Positions 24,278-33,808 of a stretch of DNA of 55,549 bases are shown here, in pieces. The stretch's first letter is position 1. Each line of letters starts with the position of its first letter. The translations under genes were made by a program, and so were the position numbers. The DNA is from Lachnospiraceae bacterium (GTDB lineage Bacteria > Bacillota > Clostridia > Lachnospirales > Lachnospiraceae), in assembly GCA_021199475.1 (NCBI GenBank), contig JAJQHZ010000008.1:1-55549 (forward strand). The letters run 5' to 3'. The notes under the pieces are model-generated. The model had not been told where the DNA came from, searched no databases, and saw nothing but the letters and a program-made list of their open reading frames with translations.

Positions 24278-26881
24278 ATGTCAAGTGTAGACACAGATAA
24301 GATTATACGTGATTTGAACGCCAGGTTTGCGGCGCCCCTTTCGGAGTTTTATAAGCGTCGTATTATTTTCTGGTATGATGAGGAACGGGAATTCGAGGAC
24401 AAGCTGGACGAAATCGTCCTCGATAATGCAAAGATTGTCGCCCTGACGGGGACGAATACATTCGCTGTGAAAAAGCTGCTCTGTTTGGAGGATACCTCTA
24501 CGAATTACCTTGTGTATTTCCCGCTCTCCTTTGCGCAGGATGACGATAACTGGCTTATCAATGTGCAGCTTTACAGTGAGGAATACCGTGCCGATTTGCA
24601 GTCCATCTGGATGGATGAGATGGGGCTTCCGGCGACGCCGGTTGTCCGTAAGCAGGTAAAGAATTACCGTAAGTTCTTCAACAATCAGGACAGACGGGCA
24701 AAGGTCAAAGCGTACAGTCAGAGCATCTCCACGGCATCGCAAGTGCATCTTGCTGTCATGGCGGCTATCTGCGGCAATAAGGACACACAGCCGGGACATA
24801 TCATTCAGTCTGTCTTGAGCGCTGGGCTGGATTTGGACACGAATAAAATCTATCAGGACATGGTGTATTACGGAGCGCAGAACGCGTTCTGGGTGATGGT
24901 GTCGCAGGCGACCGGCTATAGCGAAGGCGCGGACTCCGGCTTGTCAAGGCTCGCCATCCATATTCTGCTGACGGCATTAACACGGACAATGCATCAGGAC
25001 CACCTGTCTGGTTTGGATTCCTACATCTCCACGCCACATCAGGCGTTTTGCTTCGATACCGTGTCCGACTGGATGAACGGCGACATGAAGACGCAGATGT
25101 ATGAGACTGCTCGTTTCGTGGAAGATGAGATGCGGCTGTCCAGACGCTTTCAGAACATGAATCTGGAGGAGCTGGCTGATACAGAAATCTTCCCTTGTGT
25201 GAATGAGTGCATTCTGACCTCTATGATGACGGAAATCAGCGACCAGATTATTCAGGTTGATGTCATCCGAGGAATTGTGGAGAAGCGCAGAACTTTTGCA
25301 TGGTACGATGCGGTCTCCTGTTATTACGAGGGGATTTTGCAGGTTGCAAATATGCAGAGCTTCTTCCTGGAACACGCAGAGGGATTCCACACGGTGGAAC
25401 CGGCGAAGGTCTGGAAGGAATACACAACCGAGTATTATAAGATGGACACCTACTACCGGCAGTTCCATCTTTGCTTCCAGCGCAGCCTGAAAGAATCAAA
25501 TCCAAATCTGGATGACCTGTTCAAGCGTGTGACGGAGAAGGTTGAAGGGCTTTATTCGCATTGGTTTCTGGGGCAGCTTGGAGAGAACTGGTCGGATGCG
25601 TGTGCGGAGAACCTGGCACAGTATGGTCGGGTTTTGGAGGTGCCGCAGCAAACCGAGTTCTATCGCAGCAAGGTCAAGAACGAGGACAATCGTATTTTTG
25701 TCATCATATCCGATGCCCTGCGGTATGAAGTCGCAGCCACACTTGCGGAGCAGCTTCGCAGAGAGACGCAGAGCAAGGTGAACTTAAACAGCTGTGAGGC
25801 TATCTTCCCAACCGTCACAAAATTTGGTATGGCGGCACTTCTGCCAAACCAGAATATTTCCGTGGCAGAAAAGTCAGGCAGTGAGCTTGCGGTTCTGGCA
25901 GATGGACAGTCCACGGATGCTGGTTATCGGGACAAGGTGCTGAAATCTGCGAATTCGAAAAGCGTGGCGCTGAAATACGATAACATCATCGGCATGAAGC
26001 GTGCCGAGCGGTCTGCCTTGGTGAAGGGCATGGATGTTGTCTACATCTACCATGATAAAATAGACGAGGCAAGCCATACATCGGACAGCTCTGTATTCCC
26101 GGCCTGTGATGAGGCTATAACAGAGATTAAGAATCTGGTGCGGATCATTGTGAATGAGTTTGGTGGTACCAAGATTATCATCACTGCGGATCATGGTTTT
26201 CTTTATACATACAGTCCTCTCAATGAAGACAGCAAAGTGGACAAGACCACACCATCTGAACAGGATGTGGAGATTGACCGCAGATATCTGATTACCAGAA
26301 AAGGTGCGAATCCAGAGTACCTTCTGCCAGTGAAGTTTATAGATGAGAATTATGATGCCTTTGCTCCGAGAGAAAGCGTCCGCATCAAAAAGAAAGGCGG
26401 CGGACTGAACTTTGTGCATGGCGGCATCAGTCTGCAGGAGATGGTCATACCAGTGATTGAGTACCATTTCCTTCGTTCCAGCACGAGTGCTTACAAGCGC
26501 AACAAGGATAAGATTGATACGAAGCCGGTGAGTCTGAATCTTCTGTCTGCGAACCGGAAGATCAGTAATATGATTTTCTCACTGAACTTCTACCAGAAGG
26601 AAGCTGTGGGCGGGAACCGTGAGGCGGCAACTTACCTGTTATATTTTGTGGATGCAGAAGGGAAACAGATCAGTGATACAGGGAAGATTATTGCAGACAA
26701 GACCAGTGAGAACGGGCAGGAGCGGACATTCCGGTGCAGCTTTAACCTTCGTTCACAGAAGTATGACAGCCACGCATCCTATTATCTGGTGATTGCGGAT
26801 GAGAGCGGGCTGCAGGCTCCGCAGAAAGAGGAATTTCAGATTGACATAGCGTTCGCAGTGGACGATTTTGACTTTTTCTGA
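24278..26881 (+). CDS. pglZ: PglZ (BrxZ), alkaline-phosphatase-superfamily BREX protein
   Basis: 867 residues, typical for PglZ of type I BREX. The PglZ domain carries the metal-binding features of the alkaline phosphatase superfamily: IISDALRYEVA near residue 475-485 with the metal-binding aspartate, a long insert, and ITADHGFLYT near 633-642. A C-terminal beta-rich extension follows. The N-terminal region (KRRIIFWYDEEREFEDKLDE) is the usual opening. AGGAGA is upstream of the start. It is needed for BREX activity; phosphatase or nuclease activity has been discussed for the family, and its exact role is not settled. Confidence 0.95.
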   Translation: MSSVDTDKIIRDLNARFAAPLSEFYKRRIIFWYDEEREFEDKLDEIVLDNAKIVALTGTNTFAVKKLLCLEDTSTNYLVYFPLSFAQDDDNWLINVQLYSEEYRADLQSIWMDEMGLPATPVVRKQVKNYRKFFNNQDRRAKVKAYSQSISTASQVHLAVMAAICGNKDTQPGHIIQSVLSAGLDLDTNKIYQDMVYYGAQNAFWVMVSQATGYSEGADSGLSRLAIHILLTALTRTMHQDHLSGLDSYISTPHQAFCFDTVSDWMNGDMKTQMYETARFVEDEMRLSRRFQNMNLEELADTEIFPCVNECILTSMMTEISDQIIQVDVIRGIVEKRRTFAWYDAVSCYYEGILQVANMQSFFLEHAEGFHTVEPAKVWKEYTTEYYKMDTYYRQFHLCFQRSLKESNPNLDDLFKRVTEKVEGLYSHWFLGQLGENWSDACAENLAQYGRVLEVPQQTEFYRSKVKNEDNRIFVIISDALRYEVAATLAEQLRRETQSKVNLNSCEAIFPTVTKFGMAALLPNQNISVAEKSGSELAVLADGQSTDAGYRDKVLKSANSKSVALKYDNIIGMKRAERSALVKGMDVVYIYHDKIDEASHTSDSSVFPACDEAITEIKNLVRIIVNEFGGTKIIITADHGFLYTYSPLNEDSKVDKTTPSEQDVEIDRRYLITRKGANPEYLLPVKFIDENYDAFAPRESVRIKKKGGGLNFVHGGISLQEMVIPVIEYHFLRSSTSAYKRNKDKIDTKPVSLNLLSANRKISNMIFSLNFYQKEAVGGNREAATYLLYFVDAEGKQISDTGKIIADKTSENGQERTFRCSFNLRSQKYDSHASYYLVIADESGLQAPQKEEFQIDIAFAVDDFDFF

Positions 26882-26908
26882 TGTCTTATGTTTTAAGGGG
26901 ATTTTGGC

Positions 26909-27106
26909 ATGTGGATATTTATTTTAATCTTAATCTTGATTGCTCTAATCGTGGGCTTTATCGCATTGATTGTAAAATTGATCAAATGGCTGGCAATGCC
27001 TACATATTGGCATAAGACATCGTTTGGCTGGTATGGAACTGGGAACAGGCAACTTACAGAGAAGGATAAAAAACATATTCGTAAAATGGAGAACAGGAAA
27101 AGTTGA
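26909..27106 (+). CDS. Small single-span membrane protein inside the BREX operon
   Basis: 65 residues: an N-terminal hydrophobic helix (MWIFILILILIALIVGFIAL with IVKL after it), then a basic tail ending KHIRKMENRKS. It is likely anchored in the membrane with the basic tail inside the cell. AGGGGA lies about 10 bases upstream. It starts 28 bases after pglZ. It is not part of the known BREX core; some BREX and other defence systems use membrane-anchored small proteins, but no family is recognised. Confidence 0.55.
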   Translation: MWIFILILILIALIVGFIALIVKLIKWLAMPTYWHKTSFGWYGTGNRQLTEKDKKHIRKMENRKS

Positions 27107-27203
27107 TTACAGAATTCCGGGCGGAGATAAAATTTATATGTATCGAAATGAAACCTGAAATCGGTTTAAGGCGGATCCTTGCAAATTAGAATGGGGTAAG
27201 AAT

Positions 27204-27437
27204 ATGAAACGTGCTACTGAGGCGGGTATTAAAAAAGCGCTGAAGCCTTTTTACAGTGTAGAAGAAGGTATTTATGTAATGTCTGAAGGAGAGGCAGACT
27301 CTGCGTCAAATGAGATAATGTCAAATTTTTCTGGCGTTTATTGCTCTACTTTGCCCACGAAAGCTGGAACATACGTCTTTTCCGTGGTATCACTTGCAAA
27401 ATCAAAGAAGACGTTTTTTAAAGCTTTAATCCGATAA
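27204..27437 (+). CDS. Small unknown protein between pglZ and brxL
   Basis: 77 residues (MKRATEAGIKKALKPFYSVE...), mixed alpha/beta with a hydrophobic strand TYVFSVVSLAKS near the C-terminus, no membrane segment and no recognised motif. GGGGTAAG precedes the start. The stop lies 17 bases before the brxL start, so it is probably in the same transcript. Both this and the 26909 gene are absent from the standard six-gene type I BREX layout. Confidence 0.5.
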   Translation: MKRATEAGIKKALKPFYSVEEGIYVMSEGEADSASNEIMSNFSGVYCSTLPTKAGTYVFSVVSLAKSKKTFFKALIR

Positions 27438-27454
27438 AAGGAGATTTGATTCGA

Positions 27455-29515
27455 ATGGACGAAAATGTAGAAAAAAGCCGTCGTGAGATTATAAAAGAGA
27501 AATTACGTCAGAATTTTGAAGGCCGCATTGTGCGAAAGGATCTGACAAAGAAGATAAAGGAAGGAGCGAACGTTCCGGTTTATGTACTGGAATTCCTTCT
27601 GGGACAGTACTGCAGCTCGGATGATGAGGAAATTATTGAACAAGGGGTACAGAATGTAAAACAGATTCTGTCGGAGAATTTTGTCCGACCGGATGAAGCA
27701 CAGAAAATCTTATCCAGACTGCGGAGCCGCGGCACTCATACTATTATTGATATGATAACGGTACGCCTGGATATTAAGAAAAATATTTATGTGGCGGATT
27801 TTTCCAATCTTGGGTTGACAAACATCCCGATTCCTGATGAGTATCCTGAAAAATATGATAGGCTGCTTTGTGGCGGAATCTGGGGTATCGTTCATCTGCA
27901 ATATGAATATGTGGAGGAAGAAAAAAAGAACGGAAATCCGATTCAGATACGGAAAGTGTCTCCGATCCAGATGCCGCATGTGGAAATGTCGGAACTGAAG
28001 GAAGGGCGCAAGGCATTCACGAAGGAAGAATGGATGGACGTGCTTATGCGATCTATCGGAATGGAACCGGATGAACTGACTGGACGTGAAAAGTGGCTGT
28101 TATTGACCCGAATGATTCCATTGATAGAGAATAATTTCAATCTCTGTGAGCTGGGACCGCGCAGCACAGGAAAATCCCATCTGTATAAGGAAATATCACC
28201 GAACAGCATTCTGGTGTCTGGCGGCCAGACAACAGTGGCCAATTTGTTTTATAACATGGGGAGAAGAACCGTCGGTCTGGTTGGCCTGTGGGACTGCGTG
28301 GCTTTCGATGAGGTAGCTGGAATTCGGTTTAAAGATAAAGATGGTGTGCAGATCATGAAGGATTACATGGCATCTGGATCCTTTGCCCGTGGCAAAGAAG
28401 AAAAAGCAGCATCTGCGTCCATGGTATTTGTGGGGAACATCAATCAGGAAGTGGATGTACTTCTGAAAACTTCCAGCCTGTTTGATCCCTTTCCGCCCGA
28501 AATGGGAACGGACACGGCGTTTCTTGATAGAATCCATTGTTATTTGCCGGGATGGGAAGTGCCGAAATTCCGACCAGAGCATTTTACAGATGATTATGGA
28601 TTCATTACAGATTACTTGTCGGAATTCATTCGGGAATTGCGGAAGGAACAGTATGGGGATGCTCTTGACCGATATTTCCGATTAGGAAAGAATCTGAATC
28701 AGCGCGATACCATCGCTGTCAGAAAGATGGTGGACGGTTATCTGAAACTGATGTATCCGGATGGGGAATTCACAAAGGAACAGCTGGAAGAAATATTGAA
28801 GCTTGCACTGGAGATGCGGCGCCGTGTCAAAGAGCAACTGAAAAAGCTGGGCGGAATGGAATTTTATGATGTGAATTTTTCCTACATAGATCTGGAAGAT
28901 ATGTCCGAGCATTATGTTTCGGTACCGGAACAGGGCAGCGGAAAACTTATTCCGGAAGGAATGTGTAATCCGGGACAGGTTTATACCGTATCCCGCGGGA
29001 GATCCGGAATGCTTGGTGTTTTTCGCTTAGAGAGCCAGATGCTTCCGGGTAACGGCAAGTTTGAACGAACAGGGATTGGATCAGACCGGGAAGCGAAAGA
29101 AGCAGCAAACACAGCATTTAACTTCCTGAAAGCAAACGGGAACCGGATCAGCGGAGCCATCAGCACCACGACAAAGGACTATATAATTAATTATCAGGAT
29201 TTGCAGGGGATCGGAATGACCGGGAAATTGGCATTGCCAACATTGATTGCACTTTGTTCAATTGCACTGGGGAGATCAACGCTTAGTTCGCTGGCTGTGC
29301 TTGGGGAAATCAGTATTAGTGGAACACTGATAAAAGTTGATGAATTGGCGAACACATTACAGGTATGTGCTGACTGTGGAGCAAAAAAAGTATTAATACC
29401 TTCCATTTCGATGATCGAATTTGCAACGGTTCCTTCAGATTTGATGAGCGCATTTCAGCTGATACCTTATCAGAGCGCGGAAGATGCGGTGTTTAAGGCG
29501 CTTGGGGTAGAGTAA
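27455..29515 (+). CDS. brxL: BrxL, Lon-like AAA+ protein of BREX
   Basis: About 686 residues. A helical N-terminal domain is followed by an AAA+ core with Walker A GPRSTGKSH near 233-241 and Walker B CVAFDEVAG near 281-289. The C-terminal domain is Lon-like (KLALPTLIALCSIALGRSTL...CGAKKVLIP). The Lon catalytic serine (GPSAG) and lysine (GGLKEK) positions are replaced, here GIGMTG and VDELAN, so peptidase activity is not expected; this fits published views of BrxL as a DNA-binding AAA+ restriction factor. ATG 27455 is taken as start because AGGAGA at 27440 is well spaced; the TTG at 27446 is too close. Confidence 0.93.
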   Translation: MDENVEKSRREIIKEKLRQNFEGRIVRKDLTKKIKEGANVPVYVLEFLLGQYCSSDDEEIIEQGVQNVKQILSENFVRPDEAQKILSRLRSRGTHTIIDMITVRLDIKKNIYVADFSNLGLTNIPIPDEYPEKYDRLLCGGIWGIVHLQYEYVEEEKKNGNPIQIRKVSPIQMPHVEMSELKEGRKAFTKEEWMDVLMRSIGMEPDELTGREKWLLLTRMIPLIENNFNLCELGPRSTGKSHLYKEISPNSILVSGGQTTVANLFYNMGRRTVGLVGLWDCVAFDEVAGIRFKDKDGVQIMKDYMASGSFARGKEEKAASASMVFVGNINQEVDVLLKTSSLFDPFPPEMGTDTAFLDRIHCYLPGWEVPKFRPEHFTDDYGFITDYLSEFIRELRKEQYGDALDRYFRLGKNLNQRDTIAVRKMVDGYLKLMYPDGEFTKEQLEEILKLALEMRRRVKEQLKKLGGMEFYDVNFSYIDLEDMSEHYVSVPEQGSGKLIPEGMCNPGQVYTVSRGRSGMLGVFRLESQMLPGNGKFERTGIGSDREAKEAANTAFNFLKANGNRISGAISTTTKDYIINYQDLQGIGMTGKLALPTLIALCSIALGRSTLSSLAVLGEISISGTLIKVDELANTLQVCADCGAKKVLIPSISMIEFATVPSDLMSAFQLIPYQSAEDAVFKALGVE

Positions 29516-29517
29516 GC

Positions 29518-29628
29518 ATGAGAGAAGATGGAAGTGAATACGGCATTGATCCGGAGGATTATGAAACAGAAATCGATTATAATTATTATCTGGAAATGGC
29601 AAAAGATGATGCGGAAAGAAGATGGTGA
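29518..29628 (+). CDS. Very small acidic protein after brxL
   Basis: 36 residues (REDGSEYGIDPEDYETEIDY then NYYLEMAKDDAERRW), starting 2 bases after the brxL stop. Strongly acidic with aromatic residues. Codon use looks normal, but no clear ribosome binding site separate from the brxL end is seen. It resembles the acidic tyrosine-rich tails of other proteins in this window (35525 gene), so it could be a gene remnant or a real coupled small protein. Confidence 0.4.
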   Translation: MREDGSEYGIDPEDYETEIDYNYYLEMAKDDAERRW

Positions 29629-29672
29629 GCGATATCAAAAACTATCGGTGTTATAGTCAGGGGGAATAACCT

Positions 29673-30653
29673 ATGCCTTTTACTATCGTCCGACAGGACA
29701 TAACAAAAATGAATGTAGATGCGGTCGTAAACGCTGCAAATACCGATCTCCGTATGGGCGGAGGCGTGTGCGGCGCTATCTTTCATGCGGCTGGACCGGA
29801 GCAGCTGCAGAATGCCTGTGATAAGCTGGCGCCGATTCAGACCGGTCAGGCGGCAATCACGCCGGGATTTCGTTTGCCGGCGAGGTATGTGATTCATGCA
29901 GTCGGCCCGGCCTATCAAAGAGAAGACGCCAAACGGTGTGAGGAAGAGCTTCACTCGGCTTATACAGAAGCTCTGACTTTGGCGAAACAGCATAAATGCG
30001 GCAGTATTGCCTTTCCGCTGATTTCTTCTGGCATCTATGGTTATCCGAAAAAAGAGGCCATGCAGGTGGCGGTATCCTCGATTAGGGAGTTCCTCGAACA
30101 AAATGACATGGACATTTATCTTGCCGTTTTCGATAAGGAAGCGCTCTCTGTGGGAGAGAAGCTGCAGGGAGCCATCAGACAATACATTGATGAAAACTAT
30201 GTAGAACGCCGGCATCTTTCAAAAAGAAAACTGCTTGACGTAGAAAAGCAGGCATTGAGGAATGAATCGGTGCCTTTTGGTGGTTCTCTGGATGACTGGA
30301 TGATGGATCTTGATGAGCCGTTTGGAGATACGCTTTTGCGTCTGATTGATGCGAAGGGGAAAACGGATGCAGAGGTATACAAGCGGGCGAATATTGACCG
30401 GCGGCTTTTTTCGAAGATCAGAAGCGGGAATGGATATCTTCCCGGCAAGCGGACGATAATAGCACTGGCAATTGCGCTGGAGCTTTCCCTTTCGGAAACC
30501 GATGACCTTCTGGAGAGGGCCGGATATGCCCTGTCTCACAGCCAGAAATTCGATGTCATCGTTGAATTTTTTATTGTGAACGGCATTTATGACATTTATC
30601 AGATCAACGAGGTTTTGTTCGAGTACGATCAGCCTTTGCTGGGGAGCAAATGA
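29673..30653 (+). CDS. Macro-domain protein with C-terminal helix-turn-helix-like domain
   Basis: 326 residues. Residues 1-150 form a macro domain (ADP-ribose binding or hydrolysis): the nucleotide-binding strand DVVVNAAN-type motif is VDAVVNAANTDLRMGGGVCG and the distal loop is PLISSGIYGYP. Residues about 195-325 hold an XRE-like helical domain (RRLFSKIRSGNGYLPGKRTI, then LELSLSETDDLLERAGYAL), a fusion common in Lachnospiraceae. It probably removes or reads ADP-ribose marks. It lies 45 bases downstream of the acidic mini-gene, possibly on the BREX transcript. Substrate unknown. Confidence 0.88.
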   Translation: MPFTIVRQDITKMNVDAVVNAANTDLRMGGGVCGAIFHAAGPEQLQNACDKLAPIQTGQAAITPGFRLPARYVIHAVGPAYQREDAKRCEEELHSAYTEALTLAKQHKCGSIAFPLISSGIYGYPKKEAMQVAVSSIREFLEQNDMDIYLAVFDKEALSVGEKLQGAIRQYIDENYVERRHLSKRKLLDVEKQALRNESVPFGGSLDDWMMDLDEPFGDTLLRLIDAKGKTDAEVYKRANIDRRLFSKIRSGNGYLPGKRTIIALAIALELSLSETDDLLERAGYALSHSQKFDVIVEFFIVNGIYDIYQINEVLFEYDQPLLGSK

Positions 30654-30780
30654 TAATTTTGTCGCTTTGAAAGCGACCGATCCGAATGGCTCCTGTGCTA
30701 TTTTATGAATAAATACATCGCAGGTGTGAAGACACAAAGAAGTAACGGTGTAATCATAAAACACAGGAGGACGAAAGAAA

Positions 30781-31460
30781 TGAAGAAAAATCTGACAGAG
30801 CTGGTATTTATTTTGGATAAAAGCGGATCGATGGCTGGGTTGGAAAGTGACACGATTGGCGGTTACAACGCCATGCTGCAGAAGCAGAAGGCAATCGATG
30901 GCGAGTGTGTAATTACAACGGTTTTGTTTGACAATCGCTATGAGCTGCTGCATGATCGGATTGACATCCGGGCGGTGAAACCGATTACTGACAGGGAATA
31001 TTGTGTGGGCGGATCGACGGCTTTGCTCGATGCTATCGGTAAGACCATTCATAAAATCGGAATGGCGCAGAAGAATACTTCGGAAGACTATCGCGCGGAG
31101 AAGGTGATGTTTGTGATTATCACAGATGGTCAGGAGAATGCCAGCCGGGAGTACTCGCTGCAAACGGTCAGGCATCAGATTGAGAGACAGAAAGAACGAT
31201 ATGGCTGGGAGTTTATCTTTCTTGGAGCCAATATGGATGCGGTCACTACAGCCGGACAGTTTGGAATCAGCGCGAACCGCGCGGCAGATTATGTGCCGGA
31301 TGGAGAGGGGACAGAGCTGAATTTCCGTGTGATGAGCGAGGCAGTCGCGAGCTTCCGTGCATGCGGAGAGGTTCCGGAGGAGTGTCTGGAGCCAATCTGG
31401 GAGGATGTGCAGAAAAGGAAAGGCAGCGAACGAAAAGCTGGCAAACGAATCGCCAATTAA
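30781..31460 (+). CDS. VWA-domain protein (TerY-like)
   Basis: 226 residues made of a von Willebrand factor A domain. The MIDAS motif DKSGSM is at residues 13-18, the threonine lies in GGSTALLDAIG near 78-88 and the aspartate in ITDGQENAS near 118-126. Metal-bound adhesion-type domains of this class act as protein scaffolds in the cytoplasm, for instance in tellurite or stress clusters. AGGAGGA precedes the start. It sits just beyond the macro protein; together they may form a stress module, but the link is positional. Confidence 0.85.
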
Positions 31461-31507
31461 GCGGTTGTGTAAAAAGCTATGAAACTGTGAAGTAGATCAG
31501 GGCATAT

Positions 31508-31620
31508 CGGGACCGGGTACCATTATATATTTGCTGCAAAAGGATTTCACCCTCTGTAATGGTGCCTGACCACGTTGTGCCGATTACTCACAAGTGACTT
31601 CTTACAAAACAAAGGATTTC
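31508..31620 (+). repeat. 110-bp direct repeat, first copy (matches 35460-35568)
   Basis: GGGACCGGG...TTCACCCTCTGTAATGGTG...GTGCCGATTACTCACAAGTG and then ACTTCTTACAAAACAAA is repeated almost base for base at 35460-35568. It marks the left end of a segmental duplication. It has no coding sense of its own that I recognise. It fills the otherwise empty stretch 31461-31686. Confidence 0.85.
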
Positions 31621-31639
31621 TTCAGTTCCTTTTTTAATA

Positions 31640-32013
31640 ATTGGTGGTAATACGGCAAAACCGCTCTGGGAGAGCCGTCTTCCACGGTGCGGCACAATAC
31701 GGAAATGATAAACGGAAAAGCGTATACGGCGAATCTGTACGACTTTAAAAGTGGAAACAAAACGATATTTACGGCCCGCTGTGTGCAGGGAGAGGTGATT
31801 CAGGTTTGGGATAAGCGCGACAGTGCTTCTTCCGGGAGTTCCTCGTCATCGTCCAGTTCCGGAAGCAGTTCCAAAAAGAGTTCGGGCAGCAGTTCCGGCA
31901 GCGATGAGTATAATGCATCGAATTATGACGATCCGGAGGAGTTCTATTACGACCACTATGATGACTTCGATGGGTACGAGGATGCGGAAGTATACTGGGA
32001 GGATGCGCAGTAG
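31640..32013 (+). pseudogene. 3' fragment of a serine-rich, acidic-tail protein gene
   Basis: From about 31640 the sequence matches the last 120 residues of the gene at 35525-36472: AYTANLYDFKSGNKTIFTAR, a serine-rich linker, and the acidic tail DDPEEFYYDHYDDFDGYEDA. The 5' two thirds are missing; the 110-bp repeat is joined directly to this tail through a short scar. It is an internal-deletion copy and lacks a proper start. Confidence 0.8.
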
Positions 32014-32100
32014 TAATGTTGTGTATGGTGTTCTGCCACTAGAAAATTATCTAAGTACAGTAAATAATACGACAATGAGCAAAACGGGAGGAAAAATAAA

Positions 32101-32682
32101 ATGAGCGAGATGCTGCAGACAATCATGGAACGCCGTTCCACACGGAAATATAATGACAAACCGGTCACGGAGGAACAGCTGGCCGATATTCTGGAGGCCG
32201 GACGTTATGCTCCGACCGGCGGTAATTGCCAGACAGTGCACTTTGTTGTGATTATGAATACGGAAATGAGAGAGAAACTGCGTAGCTTGGTTCAGGAAGC
32301 TTTTTTACAGATGGAGCTTTCCGATGATCAATACGCCAGCATTCAGAATTCTATCCGGTTATCCAGACGTGGGAATTATGCGTTTGATTACCATGCGCCG
32401 ATTTTGGTCGTGGTTGCAAACCGGAAAGGATATCCGAATGCGGTCGCGGACTCTGCCTGTGCACTACAAAATATGATGCTGGAAGCAGAAAGTTTGGGTG
32501 TGGGCTCATGTTGGATCAATCAGCTGCACTGGCTGGATGAAAATTCATCTATTCGTGAATTTCTGGAGCCGTTGGGAATTACAGCGGAAGAAACGATATG
32601 CGGTGCGCTGGCTCTTGGAAATTATGATGAGAAACAGCCTGTAAAGCCACGAACCGGAATGCAGGTAGATTATATCAGATGA
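32101..32682 (+). CDS. Nitroreductase family protein (third copy)
   Basis: 193 residues with the FMN-binding opening MERRSTRKYNDKPVTEEQLA, the pocket segment GRYAPTGGNCQTVHFVV and the closing LGVGSCWINQLHWLDEN plus LALGNYDEKQP. It reduces nitro compounds, quinones or flavins using NAD(P)H. GGGAGG is 8 bases upstream. A decayed copy lies at 38063-38496. It follows the fragment of the serine-rich protein gene in the duplicated segment. Confidence 0.92.
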   Translation: MSEMLQTIMERRSTRKYNDKPVTEEQLADILEAGRYAPTGGNCQTVHFVVIMNTEMREKLRSLVQEAFLQMELSDDQYASIQNSIRLSRRGNYAFDYHAPILVVVANRKGYPNAVADSACALQNMMLEAESLGVGSCWINQLHWLDENSSIREFLEPLGITAEETICGALALGNYDEKQPVKPRTGMQVDYIR

Positions 32683-32746
32683 CCAGCGGCTAATAACGGA
32701 GCAATCTCCGAAAAGGATTCCGCAGCTGTAAGGAAAAGGGACTGCT

Positions 32747-33340
32747 GTGAAACAGATAAAAGAGTTGAAACTGAATGAACTGAAGCAGATTTACAAAACG
32801 CATGTGAAAGAGGATTTTCCCCGCAATGAGCGCCGACCGTACTCGTCCATGGAAAAAATGACAAACGAAGGAAAATACGCCAGCTATGGCTACTATGACG
32901 ATGACAGTTTGCTGGCTTATGCCTGCTATATTCTGACTGAGGACGGTATGTATGCACTTTTGGATTATTTTGCAGTGATTCCTGAACTGCGTGGTCATGG
33001 AACCGGCAGTGAATTTCTACAGAAACTGGAGGATACGTATCCGGCCCAAAACGGCGTTTTCATTGAGGCAGAAAGTCCTGATACGGCAAAGACTTATGAG
33101 GAAGTAACTCTCCGCCGAAGACGAATACATTTTTATCTTTCAAACGGCGCTGTGTTGACAAATACAAAATGCCTGCTGTTTGGCATGGATTATAATATTT
33201 TATATATTGGACGATCTGGTATTGATTTACCAGCGGCTCAGCTGCACTGCGCAGTACAGGATTTGTATCGGGAAATATATCGTCCATTCTATGGTCGACT
33301 GTGCAAACCTTATGTGCTAAATGAAAATCAGTGTCCTTGA
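32747..33340 (+). CDS. GNAT family N-acetyltransferase
   Basis: 197 residues from GTG 32747. The acetyl-CoA-binding core is LLDYFAVIPELRGHGTGSEF, where the RGHGTGS loop is the pyrophosphate-binding motif A. The upstream strand pair GYYDDDSLLAYACYIL is typical. It acetylates an amine of unknown nature. It is present only in the first copy of the duplicated segment; the corresponding spot in the second copy goes straight from nitroreductase to NUDIX. Confidence 0.8.
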   Translation: MKQIKELKLNELKQIYKTHVKEDFPRNERRPYSSMEKMTNEGKYASYGYYDDDSLLAYACYILTEDGMYALLDYFAVIPELRGHGTGSEFLQKLEDTYPAQNGVFIEAESPDTAKTYEEVTLRRRRIHFYLSNGAVLTNTKCLLFGMDYNILYIGRSGIDLPAAQLHCAVQDLYREIYRPFYGRLCKPYVLNENQCP

Positions 33341-33384
33341 TGCCAACGATCATTTGATCTGGTTTTGGATGACAATAGATATCA

Positions 33385-33731
33385 AATATAAATGGTGATG
33401 CGAATGAAAAATCATGAAAAAAATGATGTTCGCGAAATTTGACCCGCATAATATTCCGGAGGTGATTCACTGCGGACTTATGAAACTTGGAAGAGCGTAT
33501 GCACAGTCTGTTCTGGATGTGGATGCTATTGAAGCAATCTGCTCTTATGATGGTCCGGTTCTGATTGTGCATGGGTCAAAGGACGAAATTGTGGATTGCA
33601 GCTATGCCCGGAAAGCGGCGGAAGCTTACAGAAATGCGGAGCTTGTGATCATTCCAGATGGGAAACATGGGTTTTCCAAAGAGCACGATAAGATCGCGCT
33701 GGAGGCTGTGGAGAGATTTGTGAAAGAGTAA
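33385..33731 (+). pseudogene. Alpha/beta hydrolase, C-terminal fragment fused to a NUDIX start scar
   Basis: Bases 33392-33416 match the first bases of the NUDIX gene region (ATGGTGATGC.AATGAAAAATC, compare 38513-38535). From 33417 the sequence matches the last 105 residues of the hydrolase at 40790-41548 (KMMFAKFDPHNIPEVIHCG ... GKHGFSKEH). So a deletion of about 2.7 kb relative to the second copy removed the NUDIX, phosphatase and following genes. The fragment keeps the aspartate (KDEIVDCSYARKA) and histidine but lacks the nucleophile. Confidence 0.85.
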
Positions 33732-33808
33732 AAGGCTTTTATCATTGTGACGGTATGCAATGCTGCGGGCCTGTAGTTTTGTTGAAATCACGGGGAAGGA
33801 GATCAGTA

